Shown one piece after another: positions 33,962 through 46,106 of a stretch of 64,000 bases of DNA. The DNA comes from Branchinecta lynchi (Eukaryota; Arthropoda; Branchiopoda; Anostraca; Branchinectidae). Under the pieces are notes generated by a model, which saw nothing but the letters and a program-made list of their open reading frames with translations, did no database searches and was not told where the DNA came from. The stretch covers positions 7,044,561 through 7,108,560 of the forward strand of contig JAKZAP010000003.1 of NCBI GenBank assembly GCA_023053575.1, written 5' to 3'. Numbering within the stretch: the first letter of the stretch is position 1; each line of letters begins with the position of its first letter. Made by a program: the position numbers and the translations under genes.

Positions 33962-35018
33962 TCTGAGAATAGCTGACCACTTTACAAATCGCTATGCTTG
34001 CAGAAAATTACAGACGGCTTAATAGCCATTGTCCATGTTCCAGGCATTGGATGACGATCTTGGCAATATTTGCATAAACGATCTATGGACGAATAAAGCT
34101 CCTCGGAAATAATGGTCGGACGCATGCTATGTCACGTAAGGGGAACAAATGTGGCAAGCGCGAAAATCAGTGTATTGCTAATAGAGGGGATAGGATACAC
34201 CAATGAAGTGAAGAATGTAGGGAACGAGAATGGATGTAAATTTTACTGAAGTAGAATGGATGAATATCATAAGTACGGTACGACGTCTCCTGTAAGGTAA
34301 GTGGTAACTTATTTCGGGAAAATTATGAATTCCCCGGTACATATTTTCAAGGTCGGTAGAGCTGAGAACAAGCTCATTTTTCACTGGGTTTAGTTTCTTT
34401 AATATCAGACAAAAGCTGGGCTCACTTAAGTAGGACCATCAACATAAGCTGGACTCCAGTTCAGCAAGAAGTAAGATTTCCGAAAACACTAACTGAGATG
34501 GCGGGAGCGCGACGAAAAACAAATCGTGCGAGTTCCTCAGCTTTTGAATGTAATGAGTCTTCTTGCCAAAACTTCTTAATGAGATTTGTTGACACAGATA
34601 CCACCCTTAAAAAATGACTAATAATGGTTCTTGCGATGCGCTGTATGTTCGCTAAACGTTCACGGTGCTTGGTTTCTTGTTTATACAGACTTAAAACTAC
34701 TAACCCTGACATTCGGATTTTTTACTTTCGTATCTCCAAACCGAACAAGACCAAAAGTACTGATGGGGTCCCCAAAATGTAATATCTGATCCCGACAAGT
34801 GGGTCTAGTAGATATTCGGTCTACGCCAGACTTCTTAGACATTTTTCTATTGAAGTTTAGAAACAAATTAAGGCCAACGGTAATCATCTGAGAAGACTAA
34901 GTTCAGACATGGATTCAGCATATGTATTTACTCTATAGCCTACGTTATATCTACTTTGACAATTGACCAAAACTTCCTTCGTACTTCTGCCAAATTTCCG
35001 CTTTCGGACAAACTACTT
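33962..35018 (-). repeat. Right arm of the 1-kb inverted duplication
   Basis: The inverted counterpart of 30826-31871. The inner end is TCTGAGAATAG. The arm includes the 5' part of element A7. Since A7 continues intact beyond the arm while A8 stops at the arm boundary, this arm is probably the source and the left arm the copy. Confidence 0.9.
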
Positions 35019-36045
35019 GTCGGGCAAAAAACTAAAGCTCAGAAACGAATTCAACATGTTCCCTTACCCCCACATCGAACCTCTAATCAAATTCAGATAA
35101 AACTTTTTGCTTTTAACATATTTTCTGGCTTTAGCCAGATTCCGGCCGAACTTATTGTCGGGCGAGAACATAATTTTCATATTTGGACTCAGCACGTCTC
35201 TTGTCCCCTAAAGCATTGTCCTAATAGGTGTAATAAGGTGAATAGCACTATACGCGATGTTTACGTCTTAATACACACGCCTGTTCAAATACAACCCAAG
35301 AGGTTCTTATCAATGCGGCTTCCGGTGTTGCCAAGGTAATACAATTTTTCGAGCTCTACCGAAAAGGTTCTTGGTACCACTTGAAGTACACGATTACAAT
35401 GTAACGCAAACTATACTGTAAAAAAGCTATTAAAATAACGGATGGACAGCATTGATCCTCGAACTGACGAAAAGCCGCCGTAATAGAACAAAAACGTCTT
35501 TCTGTGAAGAAAAGTTGTTTCTTTAGCTTCCAACAAAGTAGAACCGTTGTGCTTTCTTTGGCAACCCTGACGACGCTGCGCCTCTCCTCGGCCCGCTGGC
35601 GGAACCAACCAAGCGATCTGATTGGCCCTGCATAAGCCAGAATAGAACGCTAGTCTATTCTCCTTATTCACCTTATTACAGCGCGCTCCGAGTCTTATAC
35701 GCGGTAATACACCTTATTACACGTATTAATACAATGCTTAAGTCAAACCTCTAATCAAGTTCAGATTAAACTTTTACTTTTCACAAATTTTCAAGTTTTT
35801 GCTGGATTCTGGGTAGACTATCTGTACGGGGAGACAGTAACTTTCATATTCGGATTCTGCATGACAATGTCTCCTTACCCTAAATCGCTATCTCCTAAAT
35901 ATGCAACTATGGAGCCCAGCCAAGAACTCGATCTGTCCCTCCGAGATTTATCGTGCTGAAAGACAGATGGACGGACGGACGAACAGACGGATAACTTTTG
36001 GTAAGTCATAGGTATCCCTCCACTTACGTTTTGGGATCCCGAAAA
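34744..36045 (+). mobile_element. Family A copy 7, carrying MITE S
   Basis: Starts AACAAGACCAAAAG, has GGGTCCCCA-like in place of GGGATCCCA near the 5' end and GACGGACGGACGAACAGACGG at 35970-35990. It ends at the GGGATCCC hairpin (36033-36040). It is interrupted by the inverted-repeat element at 35213-35737. Confidence 0.8.
35213..35737. mobile_element. MITE family S, nested in A7
   Basis: The termini GCATTGTCCTAATAGGTGTAA and TTACACGTATTAATACAATGC are inverted over about 27 bp with few mismatches, and TAA-type bases flank both ends. It is a single copy. The interior has no recognisable protein. Confidence 0.75.
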
Positions 36046-36689
36046 CAACGAAGGGCAAGTAGCCAGCTAAAAAAAAGTATTATCGCGGAAATATATGTAG
36101 GCCTGTTTCCCGAAGTAACTGGCATGTCGCTTAAATCAACCTTGCATATTATATTATTACAAATCAATGACAAATCAATCATCATCAAGTCAATGAAAGC
36201 GTCAGTTGAGCGTAGGTTGAACCAGTCTGAGCAATCTGACCGGCTGGGAGGGGGAGTAGGGGAAAGACAAGATGAGCTCATACCTGCTTCTTGAGACCTT
36301 TCGCTCGGAACGGGCGCGTTGTGTCGCCTATCGTGCGTTTTCTCTATCATTTCGACTACTTCTTCGCTTACAGCTTCCGCTGACTTGTGAAGGGCTGGCA
36401 AGCTTGTATGGGTGTACTCAAAGTCTTCTTCTGGCTCTGATGTTGTGGTGGCAAGATGTGCTGCAACAATTCGAAGGATTAACTTTTGTCTAGTGTATTT
36501 TTAAACAGACTTAAGCACAAAAGACTGATCAATAAATATCAGCTCCTAACGCCATCAACGATCTTCAGAGTCGGTCAACATGATGCGTTAAAAATTTTAG
36601 TTGGCTGAAATTATGTTTGTAGGGTTTATCGGCCCTTCTTGGCAAAGGCCCTCTTCAAGCTCTAGGTAAAAAACAACAAAATGTGTTTA

Positions 36690-36935
36690 TTAAAGGACCC
36701 CTCGCTCTTTTTTACTTTTTATGTTCCAGTATTTTAAATAGTTGGATACTTTGAAACTAGGCTCTGCAAAAACAGGGAACAATTTACATAACATTTTTTT
36801 CTGTTAAATATACTTCTCGCAAACAACCGTTGACAGCACGGTACGCATCAAAGATAGCAAAACAAGGCACAAAAATCAGTCAGCTGTCGTGAATAAACTG
36901 TATGAAATTCTAGTCTCAGGGCTTATGAATGAATG
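36690..36935 (+). mobile_element. TTAA MITE family L, truncated copy
   Basis: Left TTAA at 36690-36693 followed by AGGACCCCTCGCTC. The interior CGCAAACAACCGTTGACAGC aligns with the 3539 copy. The right terminus is missing where family R sequence begins. Confidence 0.75.
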
Positions 36936-36944
36936 AAACGGTGA

Positions 36945-37095
36945 TGAAATTTCTGGTTTCTCGATTAACCGGTGGAAACCAAACCTTAGCTTATTATCTA
37001 CGGCCCGTGACGTTTTCGCGACATCATGAAAGAAAATAGAGATATTCGATTAAATTAATGTTCAAGAATATATATTTGTATCTATATACATGTAA
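36945..37095. mobile_element. MITE family R, partial copy
   Basis: GGTTTCTCGATTAACC, CTTAGCTTATTATCTACGGCCCG and TATTCGATTAAATTAATGTT match the inverse of the complete copy at 41770-42055. It then runs into AT-rich sequence with TATACATGTA repeats. Confidence 0.6.
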
Positions 37096-37761
37096 TGTAT
37101 ACATGTATAGATGTAATGTATACAATGTGTACTGTATTAACGATCTATGACGTATCGATTCATGTCCTCCAAAAGCCAACATGTATGGACCCTTGGGTCT
37201 CACAGGGCTGCGACCCCCTCGCACCGGCTGTACACAACAATTCCATTGCCCAACCCTTCACAGGATCCACCAATGGTACTGACTTTCCGTCGAGAGCAGG
37301 TTTAAAACCCTGTAACTCAAGTCCAGCCATTTCAAGGAGAAAAAACTCCTTTCCAAAAAGCTTCACAGAAATTAATTCCTCTCTTCGTCGCCACTTCCAC
37401 TGAAATGCATTAAATTCATGTTCTTCAAGGGCGAATATTTTCATTTAACTGGTTCAGTCTGAAACCTAATCCCTCACTGTCAAATGTTCGAAAACGAATG
37501 TTCTAGCTTCCAAGAAAATGCAAGAACATGTTATGTTGGACCGGAAAGTAGGAAATCACTCTATTCCAATTTCCCCAGCAAGAAAACTGTCGAGTTGAAG
37601 TATTTTTGAAAATTTCCTTCCCCCAGTACGCCATATAGATTGGACTGGGTTTTCTCTCCGATCTTGAAATGACAGCCGACAGCTTATTATGACGTGAATT
37701 GAACTATAATTACCCAGATAGGTACTCTTTAAAAAAGCTGACCTCAAATCATATTAGGCAA

Positions 37762-37917
37762 TGCGAAACGGATACGTCAGCTACATTTTACTAGAGCTAT
37801 ATTAGAAAGTTCATTTTCCAACTTTAGCGGCTTGAGCCTGAAGAGGACCCTTACCAAGAAGGGCCGAAATATAGCTTTAATAAAATGTAGCTGACGTATC
37901 GGTTTTGAATTGTCGAA
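37762..37917 (+). mobile_element. Penelope-like inverted-repeat fragment P4
   Basis: Left arm CGAAACGGATACGTCAGCTAC, right arm AATGTAGCTGACGTATCGG. Core CTGAAGA at 37838-37844, stem with GGACCCTTACCAAGAAGGGCC, GAAA at 37866-37869. Confidence 0.65.
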
Positions 37918-38395
37918 TACAATTACCTGCAATGAGTATAATGTAAATTCAGTCTATATTTGCCAATTTGGTATAAGAACCGAACAATGATAAATACATT
38001 TTCAGTCACAAATATGATTGTTAAACTTTACGAGCTGCATAGGCTGCATAAAGCTCTCGGTTGCAGTTGCGGCGTTTTCTTCACATCACGGTCTTGTCCG
38101 TTTGTTTCAACTGTAATTTTGTTTAAATTGTAAAACTGTATTCTAGTTTAAGTTGTGTTCTTTCTTTTCTTTCTGTGCTCGATTATTTAAATTTTACAAA
38201 ATTGGGCAAATAAAAGATTTAGTCATTCATTCATTTTAAAGCCCCTATTTTCTGTTCATTAACTTATGAACCTGTTATGGGTTACTTTTTCACGTGTTTG
38301 ATGCTGATAATGAGGTAGGATCAAACACAGACCAGTCATAACATAACTGCTAAGGCTTTGAGTTGTGTTTCATCACCCTTCACCACTGCAAGGGT

Positions 38396-38745
38396 CAAAG
38401 CAAAACAACACTTGGGAGTAGCGCCAAACTTGATAAAAATTGACACACACTCGAATAGCAGCGATACTAGCAACACTACCGATAGAGAACGTCCCTACTG
38501 AAACTCACTCAGCCGTTCACCAACGCTGGCTCTGGTAACCTCATATCCTGAACATTGCACAAAAATTATACAGCCTCCATTGTTTCATTGGTGTGTGCAG
38601 ACAGCACTTTTGCTTTACTAGAAACCCGCAAGTTTGTCTTGCTTTAAATGCCGCAAGCGTAGTGGGAGGCGCTAAGAGTATGACTCGTTTTGCTAAGCAT
38701 GGAAAGCACAGGTTCTGGCACTTTGCCCTAGTGTTATGTTGCTCT
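38396..38745 (+). mobile_element. MITE family I, copy 1
   Basis: Termini AAGCAAAACAACACTTGGGAG and CCCTAGTGTTATGTTGCTCT. The body includes GTTCACCAACGCTGGCTCTG and AACCCGCAAGTTTGTCT, shared with the copies at 40413 and 29962. Confidence 0.8.
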
Positions 38746-39966
38746 GCCAAGGGATCACTGGTAATGAAACACAATAATTTCTCGATTGTTCCCCACAAGC
38801 TCCTATTCGAACGTCTGACACATCGTTAGAATTAATGTCTCTACTTCGAACAAAATTTAAATTAGAAAATTTCTAGCATTCTTGGGACGTTGAATTATTT
38901 TGAAGGAAAGAGGCAGACGCCGGAAAAAAGGCTTCTTTCGGTTGTCTGATCACAGAGGAATTGGAAGACAAAAATATGCTGCGGATAATTTGCATTTTGG
39001 GGTCATAATTCACTGCAAAAGATCCGGTGGATTTCCGGTGAGGGTTGGGTTGCACATTTGCAAAATAATAAACTAAAAGTGTCGCAGTATATACTGTAGG
39101 TAAATCCGGTCTCGCAACGAAATTTGAATAAACAGAACCGGGAAAATCCAAACTGGAAGAGAGTTTGTTACGGAAGTGAAATATCTCTAACGCAAAAGAA
39201 AAGCCTAGCTTTCTAATTTTCTTATCTAGGCTTTCATAGTAAATTATATCTTTCGCACAAAGAGGCGAACCTGCTACTTGTGCCTTCCTGCTCTAAGAAA
39301 GACGATTTTTAGGCCTAATATGTTTTGTTTTCAATACAATTTTGGCGTAAAATGTGCGAGAACAATCATTAATTCATTCGAAAATGAAAAATGGAAATGA
39401 AAATGAAATCTTTGAACGTACGGTCATTTAATATAAATGGTACAAAAGCCTGGAAAGAAAATACCAAAAGAAATCAATGCATCTGAAGGGTTAGCCCGAT
39501 TTTCCTACACATTTTCTAGGTTCCAGTTAAAAGTTTTTCTTTTTGTTTCACCTCATGTCAAAGTACACTTCCATCCTCGCCATGCGGGAGTCTTCCGAGT
39601 CGCGCCAATAGATGACCCCACGGTCGTGGCGATACCGGCTTCGACCAAGGGACTTCGGTGGGGGGGGGGTCTAGATGTTGCAAATACTAAATTGCCTATG
39701 ATATAACTCATTTAAAAGGACGCCACGCACTGATTTAGTTCGTCTGTTCCAGCCTCATAAAATAGCCTAATTGAAGACTTACAAACCTAGAGATTCTTGG
39801 ACACCCGAAGGTTACGAGTTCAATTCTACTTAAGGAGCATTTTTATTTTTCAATTCACTACTCTTACAGTAGAGGTATGCTTATTTGAACACTTCTCTCT
39901 TTCGATCCCTACTCTGGTTTGCCCACTTTGAAATCGAAAGGGAAAGTAAACAACTTGATATCAACT
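38746..39966. other. Unassigned sequence
   Basis: No exon or element was recognised. A 24-bp imperfect hairpin with AAAGCCTAG/CTAGGCTTT arms lies at 39200-39235. Confidence 0.35.
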
Positions 39967-40185
39967 CGGCTGTCCTCCGAGAAAACCTAGTATCTCCACC
40001 TGAGCAGCTTCCGAGAAAAACGCGAAAACGTAGTTTTTTAAAGCTGCTTCTTTTTTCGTATACATTCAGCAAACTAATGTAGTTCTGTAAACATTAAAGT
40101 GATGATGCTGCTGGCGGAGCGTAGGTTTGTCAGATACTAGGTTTGGAGAAAAAGCAAATTTATAGTATGTACGGTACATACTAAT
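39967..40185. mobile_element. MITE family J, truncated copy 2
   Basis: Starts CGGCTGTCCTCCGAGAAAAC and follows the 14471 copy through GGAGCGTAGGTTTGTCAG and TATAGTATGTACG, then diverges before the right terminus. Confidence 0.75.
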
Positions 40186-40412
40186 GGTATACTAATGGAA
40201 CTAATGGCCAACTGCTTCAGGATTGTCCTTGCCCACGCTGGCACAAACTTTGGGCACAAACAGTTATATCTCCGTAGCAAAATTAAAGGAATTCCAGACG
40301 GCAGATAACAGCGAAGTAACATCAAGTGTTCAGATAAAGAGTGAGGCATGTCAAATCTATGAGTGGATTAACTGCTTTTTGCAAGTATTTTCCAGCAAAA
40401 GTAGCCTTGTAT

Positions 40413-40768
40413 CAGAGCAAAATAACACTAGAGAGTAGCGCCAAGACTTGACAAAATTGACACACACTCGAATAGCAGCTATACTAGCACCACTAGCGAT
40501 AAAGAACGTCCCTAATGAAACTCATTCAGTCGTTCACCAGCACCGGTTCTGACAACTTCATATTCTGAACATACCAGCAAATGATACACCCTCCATTGTT
40601 TCCTTGGTGTATGCAGACCGCACCTTTGGTTTACTAGAAATGTCTAAACCCGCAAGTTTGTCTCGCTTCACATGCGACAAGCGTGGTGGGCGGTGCTATG
40701 GGTGTGACCAGTTTGCAAAACATGGAAACCATAGGTCTTGCCGCTACTCCCTAGTGTTATTTGCTCTT
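40413..40768 (+). mobile_element. MITE family I, copy 2, with 8-bp TSD
   Basis: Termini CAGAGCAAAATAACACTAG and CTAGTGTTATTTGCTCT, flanked on both sides by CCTTGTAT (40405-40412 and 40769-40776). The 8-bp duplication and CAGAG start support a hAT-type mobiliser. Confidence 0.85.
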
Positions 40769-41312
40769 CCTTGTATGAGTTTTAGTTCTTTCTTCTGTGA
40801 TCGTTCACTGTTCGGCGACGTTAACATGAGCATACTTCTACTGTACTTTAAAACCAGGCTCTGCTTCTAATTAACTGCCCACGGATTTTTCTATTTTGGA
40901 GAGCAGTAGCCTTGTACGCAAAACGTCGTGGGTTCAGAAACCGATGAGGAGCGCATTTTTCTTTCAGTTAACTTACATGGATTTTTTTGTTGCAGGACTT
41001 ATTCGGCTACTTTAATTACACAGTTACAGTACTGGCATATCATTTTGAGTGAGGAACAACCCCCCCCCCCTCCGCCACACTCGTCCCGAAGGCCCTCTCT
41101 TTCACTAAAAGTAAAACGCTTGACAGACTCCTGAGTTAATGTAATGAACGAAAGTCAACCTGAACATCCTCAGGTCTGTTTACGAAGCGGTCCTCAGAAT
41201 GGCTCCCTTGAGGCGACTCAGGATATTGAAAAGGACCTCTCTTATCCTATCAACTGTTTTCAATGGAAAACAAGTGAGCCCGAGTGAGCACGGCAGTGCC
41301 GGGGAGGTCGGA

Positions 41313-41360
41313 CCCGCAGGCCCCCCCCCCCCGAAATAAATTACTGGATACGGACCTTGA
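41313..41360. mobile_element. hAT-type MITE, truncated
   Basis: A C13 run followed by GAAATAAATTACTGGATACGGACCT resembles the right half of the element at 28862-29046. The left part is not preserved. Confidence 0.4.
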
Positions 41361-41769
41361 GCACGGAGTAGCTTACAGCTACAAGGTTTTAGCCGAGCTG
41401 ACCACAACGTTAGAAATAAAAATGAAATTTTTGGTAAGATGTAGTCGAGGGATAAGTACGATTTGGGTTTTCGGTTGCACTTCAGGCAACCGTCCTCTGC
41501 GAAGAACAAACTGAATCAGAAAGTGCTGAACAATACCAACAGAAAAGCGGTGGGGACTAAAAAAAAAACCAAAAGACATGTAACAAAACAAGAAGAACGG
41601 TGCGAATTAGACATAAAAATACAACGAACAAAAATATAAAAGTTCAAGATCCGAACGTTTTGGTTTTCTTCCATATTCTCCAGTATCATTTTCGCAATAT
41701 AAATACTTCTGCAACTTTCCCCACTCCTCATAATTTCTCGAAGCTGGTCACTTCTTGAAGCATTTCGAA

Positions 41770-42055
41770 TATTACATGTATCTCGGTTTTTCGGTGTTGA
41801 CTAAACTTTAGCCGATTATCCATGGCTCATGACGTCACACGAAAAGTCAATATTTTCCATTTACTAACGGAACTGATTGTCACTAGAACAGTTTATAAGG
41901 GTAAACGCGCTCGGCTCGATGTACATAGATACAAATACATATTCTGCAACATTAATTTAATCGAATTTCCCTATTTCTTTCATGACGTCACGATAAACGG
42001 GCCGTAGATAACAAGCTAAGGTTTGTTTTCCACTGGTTATTCGAGAAATCAGTAT
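41770..42055. mobile_element. MITE family R, complete copy
   Basis: Diverged inverted ends: CTCGGTTTTTCGGTGTTGAC...TAGCCGATTATCCATGGCTC at the left and GGGCCGTAGATAACAAGCTAA...TTATTCGAGAAATC at the right, each with TGACGTCA nearby. Confidence 0.65.
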
Positions 42056-43860
42056 TCCCTTTGTAAAGCAAAATACTCATAGCTCTTCAATTAATAATAT
42101 CTGAATAAACATTCCCGAAGTGAGCTTCAGCACAAATTTTCCTCACTAACTCATCAGTTTCCAAATTAAGCCCCAAATTTGCAATAAGAAAATGCCTCAA
42201 GCTCGGCGATAACCACTATTATCGTCTCTATCGCTGGAATTCTAAGCATTGGGCCTAATTGTAACGAAATGTGAAAATGAATATTCCTGGAATGTGCCTT
42301 GACGTTGTATTTAATGATGCTAGAATTCCAAAAGCTTTGAAGTTCACAATTGTACTCGAATCGAAACAGGGTATTGAAATGTCGGGAATGTGGCTGGGAA
42401 CCAGTTGAAAGAAAGTTGAACCTGTGTTAACGGCCATTGTTGAAACCATTGAACCTTCTTTATTTTACAAGGTTGATTGTTTCTACACCCATTTTTCTAT
42501 GTCAGTTGAGATTCTTTCCGCGGACAAGCTATTAGGTTCTGCCAGGGTTCTTCATTGGAGGGGCCCCCCTCATTGGAGGGGGCGAACCTGGTAAAATTGA
42601 CCAAAGCGTTGCCTGATTTTTACCAATTCGTTTCTTTTAAGAACACAGCGACTTGTCCTCAAAAAGCTACAGTGTTAAAAGTTTTATAGTATGTGCCAAA
42701 TCAAATCTAAAGAGAAAATTTGGCGCGTTTTCACGCTCTTTCACTTCTTTTTTTTTTTTTTAGGGGTATGCCGTCACTAGCATTTTACCTTTGGGGGACG
42801 CCCAGTTTTCTGTCAGCATTTTACTACTTTCCTTGCAAATTCTAGCTTGTAATATGGTTCAAGCCCCCAAAAATTTAAAGCCTCAAAGGCCAACTAAATG
42901 ACGCATCCTTCTTCTAAACAGTGAAGACTGCGAAAAACGCCGAAGGCGACATTTTGTGGAAACACTGATGATCAAAGTGCTTTTTGCAATCCCAAGACTA
43001 CCTCTTAAACCGTAGAGCTGTCTGGCGAAAAAAAGGGGGCAGGCCAGGGTAATTATGAAATGGACTGACTGAATGCGGTAGAACAGATACGGACTTAAGA
43101 AAACTCCAGTGAATTACCGAATTCAGTTACGGATGAGACATAATAGACACATTAAATCACCAAATTCACAAAGGGACCGAACAAATGCGGTTAGATCGAT
43201 GCGGAATGAAAAAAAGTTGGATAAGTTACCAAATTAGGTAAAGAATAGGAACCAATAAACACGTCAAATCAACCTATTTAGAAATGTGGGGACAAAAGAT
43301 TTGGGTAAAACGGGCATCAAGGCTTTGCCCTGCTTCGACCGGAATTTTCACCTTTGGCGAAAATTTAACAGAATGACCAAACCGTAGGGTATTTTACTAT
43401 CTCTCTGTCACATTTTTGTTGATAATGAGACAGTGGAAGACTTTCCGAAACTAAGGGTCTTTGAAAAACAAATTATTGATTAATTGTCTTCCAATTTTTA
43501 TGTGAAATGGATATATGATAAATTATCTTTAATTGTCTTATGGTATGTAGGTTATGTTAACACCTACGCAAAAAAATACATCCCAAAATGATTGAGCTGT
43601 GGTTACACGGATGAATTGATTGAAATGAAAAAAAAATAAAAAAATGAATGGTTTTATTTACACATTTCAAGCACAACAGTCTGACCAACGGAGTATAAGA
43701 AAAGAGAAAAGAAGAAATACACTAGACTAACAAACAAAGAACAAGAACAAATAGCCTACTTCAGAAATACCTGGTGCAGGCTGTGCTAAGGAACTTTTCC
43801 CCTTGCAGAAGTTTATCCGTTCGAATATTAAGGACATCCAAGGGAGCGAGAATACTATAC
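42056..43860. other. Unassigned sequence, 1.8 kb
   Basis: No exon, TIR or tandem array was recognised. A short duplicated TTCATTGGAGGGGCCCCCCTC patch lies at 42550-42585. Confidence 0.35.
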
Positions 43861-43912
43861 TTAAAGGACCCGCCGTACCTATACTGCCAACGCAATCAAC
43901 TTCCGTAATTGC

Positions 43913-44206
43913 ATCCCGATGAAAAATGTGTAGCCTGCGTAGTAAATATGGTAGTAGTACGAAAACGTTCCATGTAATACTATAGCAAAGAATACTATCA
44001 TTTAATGTGCTTCAGACGGGTCCAGTCTTATGTAGTAGTATCCTGTCTTGCCACAGTAGCATCCGGTCTGGCTGATAGTAGCATATATTAGTATGCAGTA
44101 ACACGGTAGCCTTGAAGCAGAAGCATGTAGTAGAATCGTTAGTACTGCATGCTACTTTTTCGTACTACTTCATAGTACTATTTTAAGATCGATTTTTCAT
44201 CGGGAT
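43913..44206. mobile_element. MITE family F, copy 3 (nested)
   Basis: Perfect-looking 14-bp termini ATCCCGATGAAAAA and TTTTTCATCGGGAT. Length 294, rich in GTAGTA and GTAGCATC, aligned with 25302-25613. Confidence 0.9.
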
Positions 44207-44501
44207 TCTGTAATTCTCAAACGATATACCCAAATTTCGTATACCCAATATACCCAAATTTCGTTACATTCTAAACCCGCTGACAACACCTTACTAAGCT
44301 TTGCACTGGTCACGTTTCACTAGTTTTCATGCGCATTCACTAGCATTCACTAGTTTCCATACCGATGAGTGCTCGAGTATCATGCTACCGATTGTAAAAC
44401 CGGCTTTCTGAACTTTGCCAACGTTTTGCTAGAAGTTAATGGATCTGGGAAAAGCTGAAAACAGCCAAGCCATGGAGAATGTGTTAAAAGCAGAGCCTAC
44501 G

Positions 44502-44832
44502 CACTGTCCGAAGTTTCGTAAGAGATAACACATGAATGCGCAGTTTTCAACAGACCTGGAATGTAATCTTTTGTTATGCACTAAATTTTCTGCATAACAA
44601 GCATTGTCAGTAAGAGCCGAAAACCGCCGAAAAAGCATCTGCTCACTCTTTGGTTTGTGGTCATAATATCGGAAAGTCAGCAATTACTTTTTCGGCTCTT
44701 CCTGGCAATGCCTATTATGCATAAGATTTATGGTATAACGTTTCCAAAATCATAATGGAGTACATCCCATGTGTTGTCTGCATGCTGAAACTGTGCATCC
44801 TTACGATATCTGTCATGAAACTTCTAGCAGTG
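44502..44832. mobile_element. MITE family H, copy 1 (nested)
   Basis: Termini CACTGTCCGAAGTTTC and GAAACTTCTAGCAGTG. The interior has CAACAGAC/GTCTGC and TTATGCATAA motifs shared with 47859-48203. Confidence 0.85.
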
Positions 44833-44904
44833 TAACTAACTAGTGTATTCAAATAGTCCTGAAAATTGGAACATAAACAAAAAACAGTGAGAGGTGAGCT
44901 TTGA

Positions 44905-45680
44905 CAGAAATTGAAGTATTTCGTACAAAGAGGCACTCTAAGCAGGAACTTCGGAAACTTGACATATACAACTCAAACTTTCTTTCTCTCCAATGCAAAA
45001 GTACTCAAAAACAGACAGAGCAAGAGCATGCGTGAAAACTAGACACTGGACGATTTGATGATAAACATCTCTAAGAGCAAACCAAGACCTTTGAGATCTT
45101 TACACACATCAATTGCCTCACTCTTCCATTCCAAAGAACCATTTCGAAAACCTAGAAATGGTCCTCACAAAAAAGACCTCCCTTGTTGCAAGACAGCTAA
45201 AAGCCAGCGGCAAAAAGACCACAGTGTAAAAGGGATTCCGTCTTTCAAAGACTGGTGATAAACATCTCCAACAAAACAAATGACATAACTCTTGGTCGGA
45301 AGGGATCCGGAAACCTAACAGATTTCTGAAACTGGAACATCTAGTCTAATTTACTACAGCGGAATGGGCGGGAGTTGTGGGGTGCTTACAGTTTTATTGA
45401 GAAGTTTGGAGAAGATGCTGTCCATGATGTTTGAGTCCCAACTAAATTCGTCTAAGGAATTCGGTGAAGTGTTGCCGAGGCAGCTGGATTTTGCAAATAA
45501 GAAATCAGATCTTATAAATTTCACTTTTTAGGCCAAGCCGGAAATTATGCCTTCGTTCACTGAGCGGGGGAAAAAGTAACGTCATATTAGGATCGGTTCT
45601 AGCTTCTTATGGGTATCGTTGCCATGGCAGTTGGATTTCACTAGATTCGGTGAAAAGAAATAGATGGTCTATTTCTGATA
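44905..45680. other. Unassigned sequence
   Basis: A 67-codon open frame from 45055 has no recognisable motif. No element ends are seen. Confidence 0.35.
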
Positions 45681-46106
45681 GACTTGTTACTGAGTCGCGT
45701 CATTTATAGTTAGAAATAGTGGTGTGATTGTTTGGAATAATCTACCGACAAGCACTAGGGAGTCTGATAATCATTTATTGTTTAAGAATAGATTACAAAA
45801 ATATGTGTTGGGTAATTGAGTTGGTTGTTTAATGAAGATTGGGGCAGGATTGGGGAGGGGAATGGGAATTGGGTAGGCTAGGGGTGTTTGAGTGAAGAAA
45901 GCTGATTTGGAGTGAGTTAAAGTCTCAGTAAGTGTATTAAAAAATGAAAAAAAAATTGATCAATAGATCTTGATAATTTGATGTCCGTCTTGCACAGGTG
46001 ATCTGTTGTCACATATTGAGACGGGCTATTGGTTTTAAGAATATGTTCAGTATGTAGTAGAAATGTTGAAGAAATAAATTCCTTCCTTCCTCCTTCCTTC
46101 CTTCCT
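45681..46106 (+). pseudogene. LINE (jockey/CR1-like) 3' end with CCTT tail
   Basis: The frame 45727-45819 reads IVWNNLPTSTRESDNHLLFK then NRLQKYVLGN and a stop. This is the conserved last segment of jockey/CR1-type ORF2 proteins (xxWNxLPxxxR). The 3' UTR ends in a CCTT repeat at 46080-46106 preceded by GAAATAAATT. The frame upstream is degraded. Confidence 0.8.

Larger units (their letters stand above)
43861..44904 (-). mobile_element. TTAA MITE family L, copy carrying two nested MITEs
   Basis: Left TTAA at 43861-43864 followed by AGGACCCGCCGTACC, right end GAGAGGTGAGC then TTGA at 44901-44904. Removal of the F copy (43913-44206) and H copy (44502-44832) leaves a body that aligns with 16343-16688. 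Confidence 0.8.

Noticed and set aside
37160..37444. 94-codon frame on the minus strand
   Set aside because: Protein-like in composition, but no recognised motif, no splice sites that I could justify and no partner exon.
41379..41731. Hydrophobic minus-strand frames (CFVTCLLVFFLVPTAFLLVLF) as a transmembrane exon for the Ig gene
   Set aside because: A pyrimidine tract with AG is present, but frame and phase cannot be tied to the Ig exons and the sequence is T-rich noncoding in appearance.
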